Notes: generated by a model not told the origin, from the letters alone. A stretch of 64,000 nucleotides of DNA from Streptomyces sp. NBC_00289 (GCF_041435115.1 NZ_CP108046.1:6262001-6326000), one strand, 5' to 3'. Shown: positions 27,247 to 35,706, counted from the first letter of the stretch. Program-made: numbers and translations.

Positions 27247-27307
27247 GGTTCGGTCATTGAACCTACTGACAGTCGAACCGTACCACTGTCGGTTCGGTCA
27301 TTGAACC
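27247..27307. promoter_or_regulatory. Duplicated HxlR operator
   Basis: The 17-bp sequence GGTTCGGTCATTGAACC occurs twice, at 27247-27263 and 27291-27307, 44 bp apart (four helical turns). Each has GGTTC/GAACC arms. Between them a second repeat pairs GACAGT (27268-27273) with ACTGTC (27285-27290). The block covers the divergent promoters of the MFS and HxlR genes. Confidence 0.8.
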
Positions 27308-27338
27308 AAGTTCTCGGAAAGTGGTTACAGTGGACGGC

Positions 27339-27884
27339 ATGGCACTGGGCAAGGACTACGCGACGCAGGAGTGCTCGATCGCGCGGGCGCTGGAGGTCAT
27401 CGGTGAACGGTGGACCCTCCTCGTGATCCGTGACGCCCTCTACGGCGTCCGGCGCTACAACGACTTCCTCGTTCACCTCGGCATCCCGCGCGCCGTCCTG
27501 GCCGCCCGGCTTCAGGCGCTCACCGCCGACGGGATCCTCGAGAAGCGCCGCTATCAGGAGTCGCCGCCCCGCGACGAGTACGTGCTGACCGACCGGGGCA
27601 TCGAGCTGTGGCCGACGATCCGGTCCCTCGGCCTGTGGGGCCGCGAGCACTTCACCGGGACCCCCCGGCTGCGCTACTTCCGGCACGCCGACTGCGGTAC
27701 CGAACTCGGGCCGTACGGCGAATGCCCGGCCTGCGGAATCGTCGTACCCGTCGGGGATGTCCTCCTGGAACCGGGCCCCGGACTCGACCCGGACCCGGCG
27801 GACCCGGTCAGCCGCGCGCTGCTCAAGCCGAGGCGGCTGCTGCAGCCGATCGAGACGGAGGCGTCGGAACGGGCCCGGGTGTAG
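27339..27884 (+). CDS. HxlR-family regulator
   Basis: 181 aa from ATG 27339. The HxlR winged helix is at residues 10-105: CSIARALEVIGERWTLLVIRDAL with the conserved Cys and GERW, then GIPRAVLAARLQALTADGIL. The C-terminal 70 residues have two Cys pairs (HADCGTEL and GECPACGI) suggesting a small zinc site, then a Pro-rich end. It probably binds the duplicated operators upstream and controls itself and the MFS pump. Confidence 0.9.
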   Translation: MALGKDYATQECSIARALEVIGERWTLLVIRDALYGVRRYNDFLVHLGIPRAVLAARLQALTADGILEKRRYQESPPRDEYVLTDRGIELWPTIRSLGLWGREHFTGTPRLRYFRHADCGTELGPYGECPACGIVVPVGDVLLEPGPGLDPDPADPVSRALLKPRRLLQPIETEASERARV

Positions 27885-28017
27885 CGGGCCGCCATATCAA
27901 CTGCTCCCATTACAGGGGATGTAGGGGACGCGGCGGCCGCTCCCGGAACCAGCCGCCGTGGAACGGCCTCCTGTATAACGGGCGTACGGGTGAGAGGTGC
28001 GAGAGGGGGAGTGGTCG

Positions 28018-28368
28018 ATGATCCGCAGCCGGGCCGTCGTGCGTTCCTCCCGCGTGGCTTCCGCCGTCGTGCTGCGCCCGGCCGCCGTGCCGCCGCTCCT
28101 GTTCCTGCTGCTTCAGCTCGCGCTGCTCGACACCGGCAGCCTCTCCGCCACCGTCGCGCTGGCCGCGACCGCCGCGGCCGGCTCCGCGCTCGCCGTCTGC
28201 TCCCTCCTCGCCGCGCGCAGCGCGCCCGCCGTGCCGCCCACCCGGGTGCGTACGGCGATCCGCGACCGCGCCCGCCGTACGGCGTTCCTGCCGCAACGCG
28301 ATCCCGACGCCGCCGGCCGCCGAAGGCCCCGAGCGCCCGGACACGCCCTCCCGACGACCGTCGCGTAG
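28018..28368 (+). CDS. DUF6412 membrane protein
   Basis: 116 aa from ATG 28018, preceded by GAGAGGGGGAG. Two hydrophobic helices (residues 18-38 and 44-68) are followed by an Arg-rich tail (RTAIRDRARRTAFLPQRDPD). This is the DUF6412 pattern; in Streptomyces it usually precedes a second YidC-like gene, as it does here. The pairing suggests a role in membrane protein insertion, but nothing direct is known. Confidence 0.75.
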   Translation: MIRSRAVVRSSRVASAVVLRPAAVPPLLFLLLQLALLDTGSLSATVALAATAAAGSALAVCSLLAARSAPAVPPTRVRTAIRDRARRTAFLPQRDPDAAGRRRPRAPGHALPTTVA

Positions 28369-28471
28369 GGCACGCCACCACCTGAGTACGTGATCCGTGA
28401 CCCGCGCGGGTGGGTCGTCATGCCGCCATCCCTTTTTCTCCGGCACGACGAGACCCTCGGAGGGCTCATCC

Positions 28472-29197
28472 ATGTCCGTTTTCGCCGATCTGGTCGACCA
28501 CCTGGCCGACCTGCTCCAGCCCCTCTTCGGCGCGGGCGCGGCCGCCGCCGCGATCGTCCTGTTCACCGCGCTCGTACGACTGCTCGTGCACCCCCTGTCC
28601 CGGGCGGCCGCGCGCGGGCAGAAGGCCCGTACCGCACTCCAGCCGAAGATCGCCGAACTGCGGAAGAAGCACCGCAGGAACCCCGAGAAGCTGCGGGACG
28701 CGGTACTCGAACTGCACGCCGCCGAGAAGGTGTCGCCGCTGTCCGGCATCCTGCCCGGCCTGCTCCAACTGCCCGCGTTCTTCCTGCTGTACCACCTGTT
28801 CTCCAGCACCACGATCGGCGGGCGGGCCAACGAACTCCTCGGCCACCAACTGTTCGCCGCGCCCCTCGGCGACCGCTGGGCGGACGCGCTGAGCAGCGGC
28901 GGACCGTTCGGGGCCGCGGGGCTCGTGTACCTCGGCATCTTCGCTGTCGTCGCGGCCGTCGCCACCTTCAACTACCGCCGTACGAAGCGGGTGGCGGCCG
29001 CGAACCTGGTGCTGCCGGTCGCGGAGCCGGCGAGCGAGGGGGAGCGCGTTCCCGGACTCGGGGCCGTCACCAAGGTCATGCCGTTCATGTCCTTCCTCAC
29101 CCTCTTCACCGTCGCGGTGATGCCGCTGGCGGCCGCGCTGTACGTCGTCACCAGTACGACGTGGAGCGCCGTGGAGCGAGCGGTGCTCTACCGCTGA
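28472..29197 (+). CDS. yidC: YidC/Oxa1 family membrane protein insertase
   Basis: 241 aa from ATG 28472 with a GGAGGG box. Five hydrophobic segments match YidC: a first helix (AAAAAIVLFTALVRLLVHPL) with the conserved Arg in the groove, a cytoplasmic coiled region (LQPKIAELRKKHRRNPEKL), then GILPGLLQLPAFFLLYHLF and LGIFAVVAAVATF, and a last pair ending ALYVVTSTTWSAVERAVLYR. It lacks the extended tail of the main actinomycete YidC, so it is probably the second, shorter paralogue. Role: inserting membrane proteins. Confidence 0.92.
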   Translation: MSVFADLVDHLADLLQPLFGAGAAAAAIVLFTALVRLLVHPLSRAAARGQKARTALQPKIAELRKKHRRNPEKLRDAVLELHAAEKVSPLSGILPGLLQLPAFFLLYHLFSSTTIGGRANELLGHQLFAAPLGDRWADALSSGGPFGAAGLVYLGIFAVVAAVATFNYRRTKRVAAANLVLPVAEPASEGERVPGLGAVTKVMPFMSFLTLFTVAVMPLAAALYVVTSTTWSAVERAVLYR

Positions 29198-29323
29198 GCA
29201 CCCGGTTACGGTCCAGTACGCGAACAGGGTCTTGCGGACCGGACAGCCGCCTTGGAGGATCGACCAGACCTCCGATGGCTGCACCCGTCGGCGGGGCGTC
29301 CGCGATCGAGGGAGATTGTGATC

Positions 29324-30181
29324 ATGAAGCTGCTGCGTGTCGGTACGGCGGGAGCGGAGCGGCCCGCGCTGCTCGACGCCGACGGGACCCCGCGGGACCT
29401 GTCCGGTGTCGTCCCGGACATCGACGGACCGCTGCTCGCCGACGATGCCGCGCTCGGCCGGATCCGGGCCGCCGCCGACGCCGGGGACCTGCCCGCGCTG
29501 GACGCGGGAGGACTGCGCGTCGGGCCGCCGCTGGCCCGGATCGGCAAGATCGTGTGCATCGGGCTGAACTACCACGACCACGCCCGCGAGACGGGGGCCG
29601 AGCCGCCCGGCGAGCCGGTGATCTTCTTCAAGGCCGCCGACACGGTGGTCGGACCGCACGACACGGTGCTCGTGCCCCGCGGCTCGGTGAAGACCGACTG
29701 GGAGGTCGAACTCGCGGTGGTCATCGGACGTACGGCCCGCTACGTCGGGTCGGCGGAGGAGGCCCTCGGACATGTCGCCGGGTACGCGGTGGCGCACGAC
29801 GTGTCCGAGCGTGAGTTCCAGATCGAGCGCGGCGGGACCTGGGACAAGGGGAAGAACTGCGAGACGTTCAACCCGCTGGGGCCGTGGCTGGTGACCTCGG
29901 ACGAGGTGCCCGACCCGCAGAACCTACGGCTCAGGCTCTGGGTGAACGGCGAGCTGAAGCAGGACGGCACGACCGCCGAGCAGATCTTCCCGGTGGGCGA
30001 AGTCGTGCGCTACGTCAGCCAGTTCATGACCCTGTACCCGGGCGACGTCATCAACACCGGGACACCGGCGGGGGTCGCGCTGGGGCAGCCCGAGCCGAAG
30101 CCGTTCCTTCGGGCCGGGGATGTGGTCGAGCTGGAGATCGAGGGGCTGGGGCGGCAGCGGCAGGCGTTCAAGGACGCGTAG
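29324..30181 (+). CDS. Fumarylacetoacetate hydrolase family enzyme
   Basis: 285 aa from ATG 29324 (GTG 29318 is an alternative). A short N-terminal domain precedes the FAH fold: KIVCIGLNYHDHARE, FFKAADTVVGPHD, then the metal-binding acidic residues in DWEVELAVVIG and HDVSEREFQ, and the end DVINTGTPAGVALG with FLRAGDVVELEIEGLG. Enzymes of this type are Mg-dependent hydrolases, decarboxylases or isomerases of 2-oxo acids, often in aromatic or sugar acid breakdown. The exact reaction is not evident. Confidence 0.9.
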   Translation: MKLLRVGTAGAERPALLDADGTPRDLSGVVPDIDGPLLADDAALGRIRAAADAGDLPALDAGGLRVGPPLARIGKIVCIGLNYHDHARETGAEPPGEPVIFFKAADTVVGPHDTVLVPRGSVKTDWEVELAVVIGRTARYVGSAEEALGHVAGYAVAHDVSEREFQIERGGTWDKGKNCETFNPLGPWLVTSDEVPDPQNLRLRLWVNGELKQDGTTAEQIFPVGEVVRYVSQFMTLYPGDVINTGTPAGVALGQPEPKPFLRAGDVVELEIEGLGRQRQAFKDA

Positions 30182-30189
30182 GCGCTCCG

Positions 30190-30253
30190 CCGGGGGCGGG
30201 GAATCGGTTGTGGGCCGGCTTCGGTGGCCGATCCTGGTTCCCCGCGCCCCCGG
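30190..30253. terminator. Terminator between convergent genes
   Basis: CCGGGGGCGGGGAA pairs with TTCCCCGCGCCCCCGG (one 2-base bulge) around a loop that itself can form a GGCC/GGCC hairpin. It separates the FAH gene from the convergent HbpS-like gene and probably works in both directions. Confidence 0.7.
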
Positions 30254-30307
30254 TGGGTGCGCGTGGCTTTCGGGGTGGGGCGACCGACGCGTTCCCCGAG
30301 ATCCGTC

Positions 30308-30811
30308 CTACCGGTCCAGGAACTGCTCCAGAACCTCCACCACGAAACGGTGGTCCTGGAGTTGGGGCAGGCCGCTCACCGTCACCGCGCCGATGACGCC
30401 CACGCCCTCCACGGTGATCGGGAAGGAGCCGCCGTGGGCCGCGTACGTGCCGGGGTCGAGGCGGGCGGCCTCCTCGAACGTCGTGCCCTTGGCGCGGAAG
30501 CGGGTGCCCACCAGGTACGAGGCCGAGCCGTACCGTTCGACCACCCGGCGCTTACGGGCGATCCAGTCGTCGTTGTCCGGGGTCGAGCCCGGCAGCGCCG
30601 CGTGGAACAGCTGCTGGCCGGCGCGGTGGATGTCGATGGCGACCGGAGCCTGCCGCTCGCGGGCCAGTTCGACCAGCAGGGAGCCCAGCGCCCAGGCGTC
30701 GTCGTGGGTGAACTGGCGGAACACCAGGCGGCGTTCCTGTGCCTCCAGCTCCTCGACACTCGGCGTGATCTCGGGCTGGAACCTCGGGGTGATGCCCTGG
30801 TGGTGCGTCAC
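30308..30811 (-). CDS. Heme-degrading/HbpS-like domain protein
   Basis: 167 aa from GTG 30811, overlapping the oxidoreductase stop by 4 bp (GTGA), so translation is coupled. The sequence fits the GlcG/HbpS/UPF0303 fold: PVAIDIHRAGQQLFHAAL, then GTYAAHGGSFPITVEGVGVI and GAVTVSGLPQLQDH, which is the glycine-rich ligand-binding part. Proteins of this fold bind or break down heme or act as accessory proteins to oxidoreductases. Being in one operon with a sugar-type dehydrogenase suggests the second role. Confidence 0.85.
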   Translation of the reverse strand: MTHHQGITPRFQPEITPSVEELEAQERRLVFRQFTHDDAWALGSLLVELARERQAPVAIDIHRAGQQLFHAALPGSTPDNDDWIARKRRVVERYGSASYLVGTRFRAKGTTFEEAARLDPGTYAAHGGSFPITVEGVGVIGAVTVSGLPQLQDHRFVVEVLEQFLDR

Positions 30812-31932
30812 AGTGTCACCGTCACCTTGTCGTGGGCCGAGCGGCGGGCCGCCTCCAGTACGTCGAGAGCGGCGGCCGCCTCCAGCGCGGTCACGGGGTT
30901 CTCGCCGGTGCCGCGAAGAGCGGCCGACACCGCCGCGTAGTACGCGGGGTAGTCGCCGGGGAGGGTCGGCACGGGCCGGCCGCCGCCGGTCAGCGGGGAC
31001 TCCCCGGCGCCGACGCGGCCCCACAGGGACTCGGGCTCCAGGCCCCAGGCCGCCGCGTCACCCGGGCGCTCACCCTCGCGCAGGGCCGCTTCCTGCGGGT
31101 CGAGGCCGTACTTGACGTACCCCGCCCGCGAGCCCAGCGCCCGGAAGCGCGGCCCGAGTTGGGCGGTGGTCGCGGAGGCGTACAGATGCGACCGCACCCC
31201 GCTCGCGTGCGTGATCGCGATGAACGTGTCGTCGTCCGCCCGCGCGCCCGGTCGGCGGATGTCCGACTCGGCGTACACGGCGGTGGCGGGACCGAACAGG
31301 ACGAGGGCCTGGTCGACGAGGTGGCTGCCGAGGTCGTACAGCAGACCTCCGATCTCCGCGGGGTCGCCGGACTCCCGCCAGCCGCCCTTCGGCTCCGGCC
31401 GCCACCGCTCGAAGCGGGACTCGAAGCGCAGTACGTCGCCCAGCTCGCCGTCCTCGAGGAGCTTGCGCAGGGTCAGGAAGTCGTTGTCCCAGCGGCGGTT
31501 CTGGAAGACGGAGAGCAGCAGTCCGCGCTCCTCGGCGAGGGCCGCGAGGTCGCGCGCCTCGGCCGCCGTGCCGGCGATCGGCTTGTCCACGACCACGGGC
31601 ACGCCGGCCTTCAGCGCGGCGGTCGCGAGCGGGACGTGGGTCCTGTTCGGGGAGGCGATGACGATCAGGTCCAGCTCGTCGGCGCGGCCGAACAGCTCGT
31701 CCGGGGTGGCGGCGACGCGCACGTCCGGGAACTCGGCGCGGGCCTGGGCCTGCCGCTCGGGGTTCGAGGTGACCACCGTGTCCAGGGCGAGGCCCTCGGT
31801 GGCGGCGATCAGCGGGGCGTGGAAGACGGAGCCCGCGAGGCCGTAGCCGACGAGGCCCACGCGGAGGGTGCCGGTCGTGCGGTCCGGGCCGGTCGTTCCC
31901 GCTGCACCCGTCGTGTCTGTCGTACCTGTCAT
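30808..31932 (-). CDS. Gfo/Idh/MocA family oxidoreductase
   Basis: 374 aa from ATG 31932. The Rossmann motif is VGLVGYGLAGSVFHAP; the catalytic EKP motif appears as VVVDKPIAGT; and the substrate-binding domain has GGLLYDLGSHLVDQAL with the conserved Asp/His. NAD(P)-dependent sugar or inositol oxidation is the family norm. A Thr/Gly-rich leader (TGTTDTTGAAGTTG) precedes the fold. It is divergent from a ROK regulator across a 27-bp operator just ahead of the start, so sugar induction is likely. Confidence 0.92.
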   Translation of the reverse strand: MTGTTDTTGAAGTTGPDRTTGTLRVGLVGYGLAGSVFHAPLIAATEGLALDTVVTSNPERQAQARAEFPDVRVAATPDELFGRADELDLIVIASPNRTHVPLATAALKAGVPVVVDKPIAGTAAEARDLAALAEERGLLLSVFQNRRWDNDFLTLRKLLEDGELGDVLRFESRFERWRPEPKGGWRESGDPAEIGGLLYDLGSHLVDQALVLFGPATAVYAESDIRRPGARADDDTFIAITHASGVRSHLYASATTAQLGPRFRALGSRAGYVKYGLDPQEAALREGERPGDAAAWGLEPESLWGRVGAGESPLTGGGRPVPTLPGDYPAYYAAVSAALRGTGENPVTALEAAAALDVLEAARRSAHDKVTVTL

Positions 31933-31938
31933 GGAGTC

Positions 31939-31965
31939 CACTTTCGCAACGCTGTTGCCAAAGTG
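31939..31965. promoter_or_regulatory. ROK-type operator
   Basis: A nearly perfect 27-bp palindrome: outer arms CACTTT and AAAGTG, inner arms GCAAC and GTTGC, with a 3-bp centre. This is the layout of NagC/ROK operators. It begins 6 bp upstream of the oxidoreductase start and ends 23 bp before the ROK gene, so one bound dimer could repress both. Confidence 0.82.
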
Positions 31966-31988
31966 CAAGCAGGAGAGAGAATGGAGGG

Positions 31989-33260
31989 GTGAACAGCACA
32001 AGGGGTGGCCCGGCCGGCGCGAACCTGGGCGCCATGCGCAGTCACAACACCGCGCTGGTGCTCGACCTGCTGCGCACGGCGGGCGCCGAGGGCATCAGCC
32101 GGCTCGAACTCGCCGAGCGGACGGGGCTCACCCCGCAGGCCGTCAGCAAGATCACCGCCCGGCTGCGGGAGGACGGCCTCGCCGCAGAGGCCGGGCGCCG
32201 CGCGTCCACGGGCGGCAAGCCGCGTACGGTGCTGCGGCTGGTGCCGGAGGCCGGACACGCGATCGGGCTGCACCTGGACCGGGACGAGTCGACGGTCGTG
32301 TTGTGCGACCTGACCGGCGCGGTGGTGGCCGAACGCCGGTCGCCCCTCGACTTCGGAGCGGGCGCCGACGCGGTGATCGAGCAGGCGGCCCGGGAGGTCG
32401 AGACACTGCCGGACGGCCGGTCGCCCTCCGTCCTGGGCCTCGGCGTCGCCATTCCCGGCCCCCTGGACCACACCCACGGCGTCCTGCACCGGGTCACCGG
32501 CTTCCCCGGGTGGGACGGCTACCCGCTGCGGGACGCGCTCGCCCGACGACTGGGAACGCCGGTCGTGATCGACAAGGACACCAACGCGGCGGCACTGCGG
32601 CTGGCGGTCGGCGGAGAGGTGCGGGGTGATGCGGCGCGGGGCGGGGAGCCTTGCGGTGGCGAGTGGCGCGGGGGTGAGGCCCGCGCGGCCGAGGCTCGTC
32701 GTGGTGAGGCTCGCGACGGGGAGGTGTGCGGTGGCGGAGATCCTGGGATCGCGGAACGTGGTGGTGGGGAAGGCCACGGGGGCGCGGGCGGTGGCTCCTT
32801 CGCCTATCTGCATCTCGGTACGGGGCTCGGCGCCGGGCTGGTGATCGGCGGGGCCCTGCACCGGGGCGCCAGGACCGGCGCGGGCGAGTTCGGACACCAG
32901 GTCATCCAGCTGGACGGGCCACTCTGCGGCTGCGGGAACCGCGGCTGCATCGAGGCCCTGTGCCTGCGTGCCGTGGCCCGGGGCGAGACCGCGGAGGCGG
33001 CGGAGGTGCTCGGCGAGGGCGCCGCGAACCTCGTCGCGCTGCTGGACATCGACCTGGTCCTGCTCGGCGGTCGCACCGTCGCCGCCGACCCGCAGACGTT
33101 CGTGCGCGGAGTCGGCGCCGTCCTGGACGCCCGCGCCCGCCGCGCGGGCCGCCGCGACCAAGCGGTACCGGTACGGATCGCCCCCGGTGGCGCGCGCGGG
33201 GTGGCGGAGGGTGCGGCCCAGCTGCTGCTCGCACCGCTGTTCGGACGCGCCGGCGCGTGA
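31989..33260 (+). CDS. ROK-family transcriptional regulator with repeat insert
   Basis: 423 aa from GTG 31989. Winged helix at residues 15-75 (ISRLELAERTGLTPQAVSKI). The ROK sugar-kinase-like domain follows: LGLGVAIPGPLD, then FAYLHLGTGLGAGLVIGG, GEFGHQVI and the zinc motif CGCGNRGCIEALC. Residues about 212-268, encoded by 32620-32790, are a Gly/Arg/Glu-rich repeat (GGEPCGGEWRGGEARAAEAR) that is not part of the ROK fold and lies between two core strands. It probably regulates the adjoining oxidoreductase operon through the palindrome at 31939. Confidence 0.88.
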   Translation: MNSTRGGPAGANLGAMRSHNTALVLDLLRTAGAEGISRLELAERTGLTPQAVSKITARLREDGLAAEAGRRASTGGKPRTVLRLVPEAGHAIGLHLDRDESTVVLCDLTGAVVAERRSPLDFGAGADAVIEQAAREVETLPDGRSPSVLGLGVAIPGPLDHTHGVLHRVTGFPGWDGYPLRDALARRLGTPVVIDKDTNAAALRLAVGGEVRGDAARGGEPCGGEWRGGEARAAEARRGEARDGEVCGGGDPGIAERGGGEGHGGAGGGSFAYLHLGTGLGAGLVIGGALHRGARTGAGEFGHQVIQLDGPLCGCGNRGCIEALCLRAVARGETAEAAEVLGEGAANLVALLDIDLVLLGGRTVAADPQTFVRGVGAVLDARARRAGRRDQAVPVRIAPGGARGVAEGAAQLLLAPLFGRAGA

Positions 33261-33424
33261 GGTCCTGGCGGCGCGTGAGGTCGTGGCGGACGGCTCCTTG
33301 ACGGGCGCCGGGGCGTGGTCCGTCCCGGCCGCCGGTATCCGCGTCCGCATCCGCTGATCGAGGGGACTTCCCCGCCCGTACGGAGCGGCGCCACGTCTCA
33401 CCCGCTTCCGCCCGGCATGGTCAT

Positions 33425-34306
33425 GTGTTCATGCGACTGTCTACGCCCACCTCCCTCTGCCTGGCAGCAGCCGCCCTCCTCTCCGCAGCCACCCCGGCCG
33501 CCTCGGCGCCCGCGCAGGCCGACCCCGCGTACGCGGGGTCCGACCCGGGCTGTGTCACCGCTTCCCCTGAGCCGGCCTTCCCGCTCGTCACCCGCATTCA
33601 CGGCGGCCCGGACGCCTACGAGGCCGGTGGCGGCTACGGCACCTGGTACCTCGACCTCACCAACACCACCGCCCGGTCCTGCGCCGGCGTCCACCCGGTC
33701 GTCGTCCTCGTCGACAAGGAGCGCGCCCTCAGGCCGGCGCAGCCTCACCTCGAGTTCTACGAGGGCACCCGTCCCCATCCCGTCCGCTTCGAGGCGACCG
33801 ACGAGGCCGAACTGGTCGGAGCCTTCGACGACGGCTTCCGCGGCTTCACCGTCGGGCCCCGCCGTACCGTCACCGTGAAGGTCCGGCTCGCGATCACCTC
33901 GGACGCCGTACCCAACCAGGTCACCGTCAACGCGGCCGTCGTACAACGGCACGACGACGACGGCGACTGGGTCGGCCAGTCGAACGACTACCGCTTCGGC
34001 ATCGACTCCGACCCCGCGCCGGCCACCCCCACCGACTCCGCGTCCGCCTCGGCCACCGGACCCGCACCGGACCCGCACCGGGACGAGGTGCCGCGCCCCG
34101 AAGCCACCGTCACCGCCCCTGCCGCACCCACCGCCACACCGCCCGGCACCGCCACACCCACCGCCACCGCCCCGGTGGCCCGTCTCCCCTTCGCCGAGGA
34201 ACTCGCCCGCACCGGACTCGGCCCGGCGGCCGGCGCCACCGCGGCCACGGTCCTGCTGCTCGCCGCGGGCGGCGGCGCCCTGGTGCTGGTCCGCAGACGC
34301 CGTTGA
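33425..34306 (+). CDS. Sortase-anchored surface protein (LARTG)
   Basis: 293 aa; GTG 33425 or ATG 33431. A signal peptide ([18 protein letters not shown]) precedes a beta-rich domain of about 170 residues ([38 protein letters not shown]), then a Pro/Thr/Ala-rich wall-spanning stretch. The end is LARTG, a hydrophobic helix and LVRRRR, a class E sorting signal. The folded domain looks immunoglobulin-like or DUF11-like but I cannot name it. Probably displayed on the cell wall by the sortase at 24804 or a homologue. Confidence 0.8.
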   Translation: MFMRLSTPTSLCLAAAALLSAATPAASAPAQADPAYAGSDPGCVTASPEPAFPLVTRIHGGPDAYEAGGGYGTWYLDLTNTTARSCAGVHPVVVLVDKERALRPAQPHLEFYEGTRPHPVRFEATDEAELVGAFDDGFRGFTVGPRRTVTVKVRLAITSDAVPNQVTVNAAVVQRHDDDGDWVGQSNDYRFGIDSDPAPATPTDSASASATGPAPDPHRDEVPRPEATVTAPAAPTATPPGTATPTATAPVARLPFAEELARTGLGPAAGATAATVLLLAAGGGALVLVRRRR

Positions 34307-34779
34307 GTCGGACGCGCGCCGGGACTTCGCCGTAGCGGGGCATTCCCTCAAGATCCGGCCATGCTTAGGCTGGGGCGACGCGGCACCGCGCACACGCGTA
34401 CGGCAGGAGATCCAGCAGATGTCAGACCGCAGGCCCATCGAGTCGTGGCTCACCGACATGGACGGTGTGCTCATCCACGAGGGCGTACCGATCCCCGGCG
34501 CCGACGCCTTCCTCAAGAAACTGCGTGAGTCCGGGAAGCCGTTCCTGGTGCTCACCAACAACTCCATCTACACCCCGCGCGACCTGCACGCCCGGCTGCG
34601 GCGCATGGGCCTGGACGTGCCCGTCGAGTCCATCTGGACCTCTGCGCTGGCCACCGCCCAGTTCCTGGACGACCAGCGGCCCAACGGCTCGGCGTACGTC
34701 ATCGGCGAGGCCGGCCTGACCACCGCGCTGCACGACATCGGCTACATCCTCACCGACCACGAACCGGACTACGTCGTCC

Positions 34780-34870
34780 TCGGCGAGACCCGCACACCCA
34801 AAACGTATTTTGCCCTGACCTGCGGTTTGTCGCCCTCCGTGAGAGGCAGACCTACAGTCTGCTACGAATC
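34780..34870. other. Putative left attachment junction (attL)
   Basis: Homology to the intact HAD gene ends at GAGACCCGCAC (to about 34795). Immediately after comes AAAACGTATTTTG, then non-host sequence containing an inverted repeat GCAGAC-CTACA-GTCTGC (34846-34862). Insertion in the middle of a coding gene without a tRNA fits a serine-integrase type site, but no integrase lies in the window, so the class is inferred. Confidence 0.65.
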
Positions 34871-34908
34871 AGAGAAGGCCCTCCCAACATACCGGGAGGG
34901 CCTTCTCT
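34871..34908. terminator. Strong bidirectional hairpin terminator
   Basis: AGAGAAGGCCCTCCC and GGGAGGGCCTTCTCT form a perfect 15-bp stem around an 8-nt loop. It lies at the end of the prophage HAD gene and would insulate it from the truncated host gene transcribed towards it. Confidence 0.9.
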
Positions 34909-34926
34909 GTGTCTGGTGAAAGATCG

Positions 34927-35706
34927 TCACACCTGGTCGACGAGATCCGCGATCGAGTCCACGACGTGTGAGGGCCGAAACGGGTACCGCTGAATGTCGG
35001 CGTCGGTCGTCAGGCCGGTGCGGACGAGGAACGTCGTCATGCCAGCCTCAAGGCCCGCGAGTACGTCCGTGTCCATCCGGTCGCCGATCATGGCCGAGGT
35101 CTCCGAGTGAGCCCCGATCGCGTTCAGCCCGGCCCGCATCATCAGCGGGTTCGGCTTCCCTACGAAGTACGGGTCCTTCCCCGTGGCCTTCGTGATCAAG
35201 GCGGCAACCGAGCCGGTAGCCGGAAGCGCGCCCTCGGGCGAGGGTCCGGTGTTGTCGGGGTTGGTGGCGATGAACCGCGCCCCGGCGTCGATCAGGCGGA
35301 TGGCCTTCGTGAGCGCCTCGAAGCTGTACTGCCTCGTTTCGCCGAGTACGACGAAATCGGGGTCCTGGTCGGTCAGGACGTACCCGACGTCATGCAGGGC
35401 CGTGGTCAGGCCCGCCTCGCCGATCACGTACGCCGTGCCGCTGGGGCGCTGGTCGTCCATGAACTTCGCCGTTGCGAGGGCGGAGGTCCAGATGTTCTCC
35501 GCCGGCACTTGCAGGCCCATGCGGGAGAGCCGGGCAGCCAAGTCGCGGGGCGTGTAGATCGAGTTGTTCGTGAGTACGAGGAACGGCTTGCCGGACTCGC
35601 GCAGCCTCTTCAGGAAGGCGTCAGCGCCGGGGATGGGTGTGCCTTCGTGGATCAGCACCCCGTCCATGTCGGTGAGCCACGAGTCGATGGGCTTGCGCGC
35701 TGTCAT
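34927..35706 (-). CDS. Prophage-carried NagD-like HAD phosphatase
   Basis: 259 aa from ATG 35706. All HAD-IIA motifs are present: [10 protein letters not shown] (I), VLTNNS (II), GKPNPLMM with the Lys (III) and IGDRMDTDVLAG (IV). Over the 125 residues it shares with the broken host gene the two are by eye more than 80 % identical. Family members dephosphorylate small phosphorylated metabolites such as nucleotides or sugar phosphates. The gene sits between the attachment junction and the first phage operator and faces the terminator. Likely job: replacing the function lost by integration. Confidence 0.92.
   Translation of the reverse strand: MTARKPIDSWLTDMDGVLIHEGTPIPGADAFLKRLRESGKPFLVLTNNSIYTPRDLAARLSRMGLQVPAENIWTSALATAKFMDDQRPSGTAYVIGEAGLTTALHDVGYVLTDQDPDFVVLGETRQYSFEALTKAIRLIDAGARFIATNPDNTGPSPEGALPATGSVAALITKATGKDPYFVGKPNPLMMRAGLNAIGAHSETSAMIGDRMDTDVLAGLEAGMTTFLVRTGLTTDADIQRYPFRPSHVVDSIADLVDQV

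Larger units (their letters stand above)
34419..34919 (+). pseudogene. Host NagD-like HAD phosphatase, cut by prophage insertion
   Basis: The first 125 codons (to about 34794) are a normal HAD-IIA phosphatase start: motif [11 protein letters not shown] with the nucleophile Asp, motif II VLTNNS, and the cap-domain start [13 protein letters not shown]. After LGETR the family sequence (YSFE...) is replaced by unrelated codons that run to a stop at 34917. Motifs III (Lys) and IV (GD-x-D) are lost, so the product should be inactive. An AGGAGA box precedes ATG 34419. The break is the left junction of the prophage, which supplies an intact copy at 34927-35706. Confidence 0.85.
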
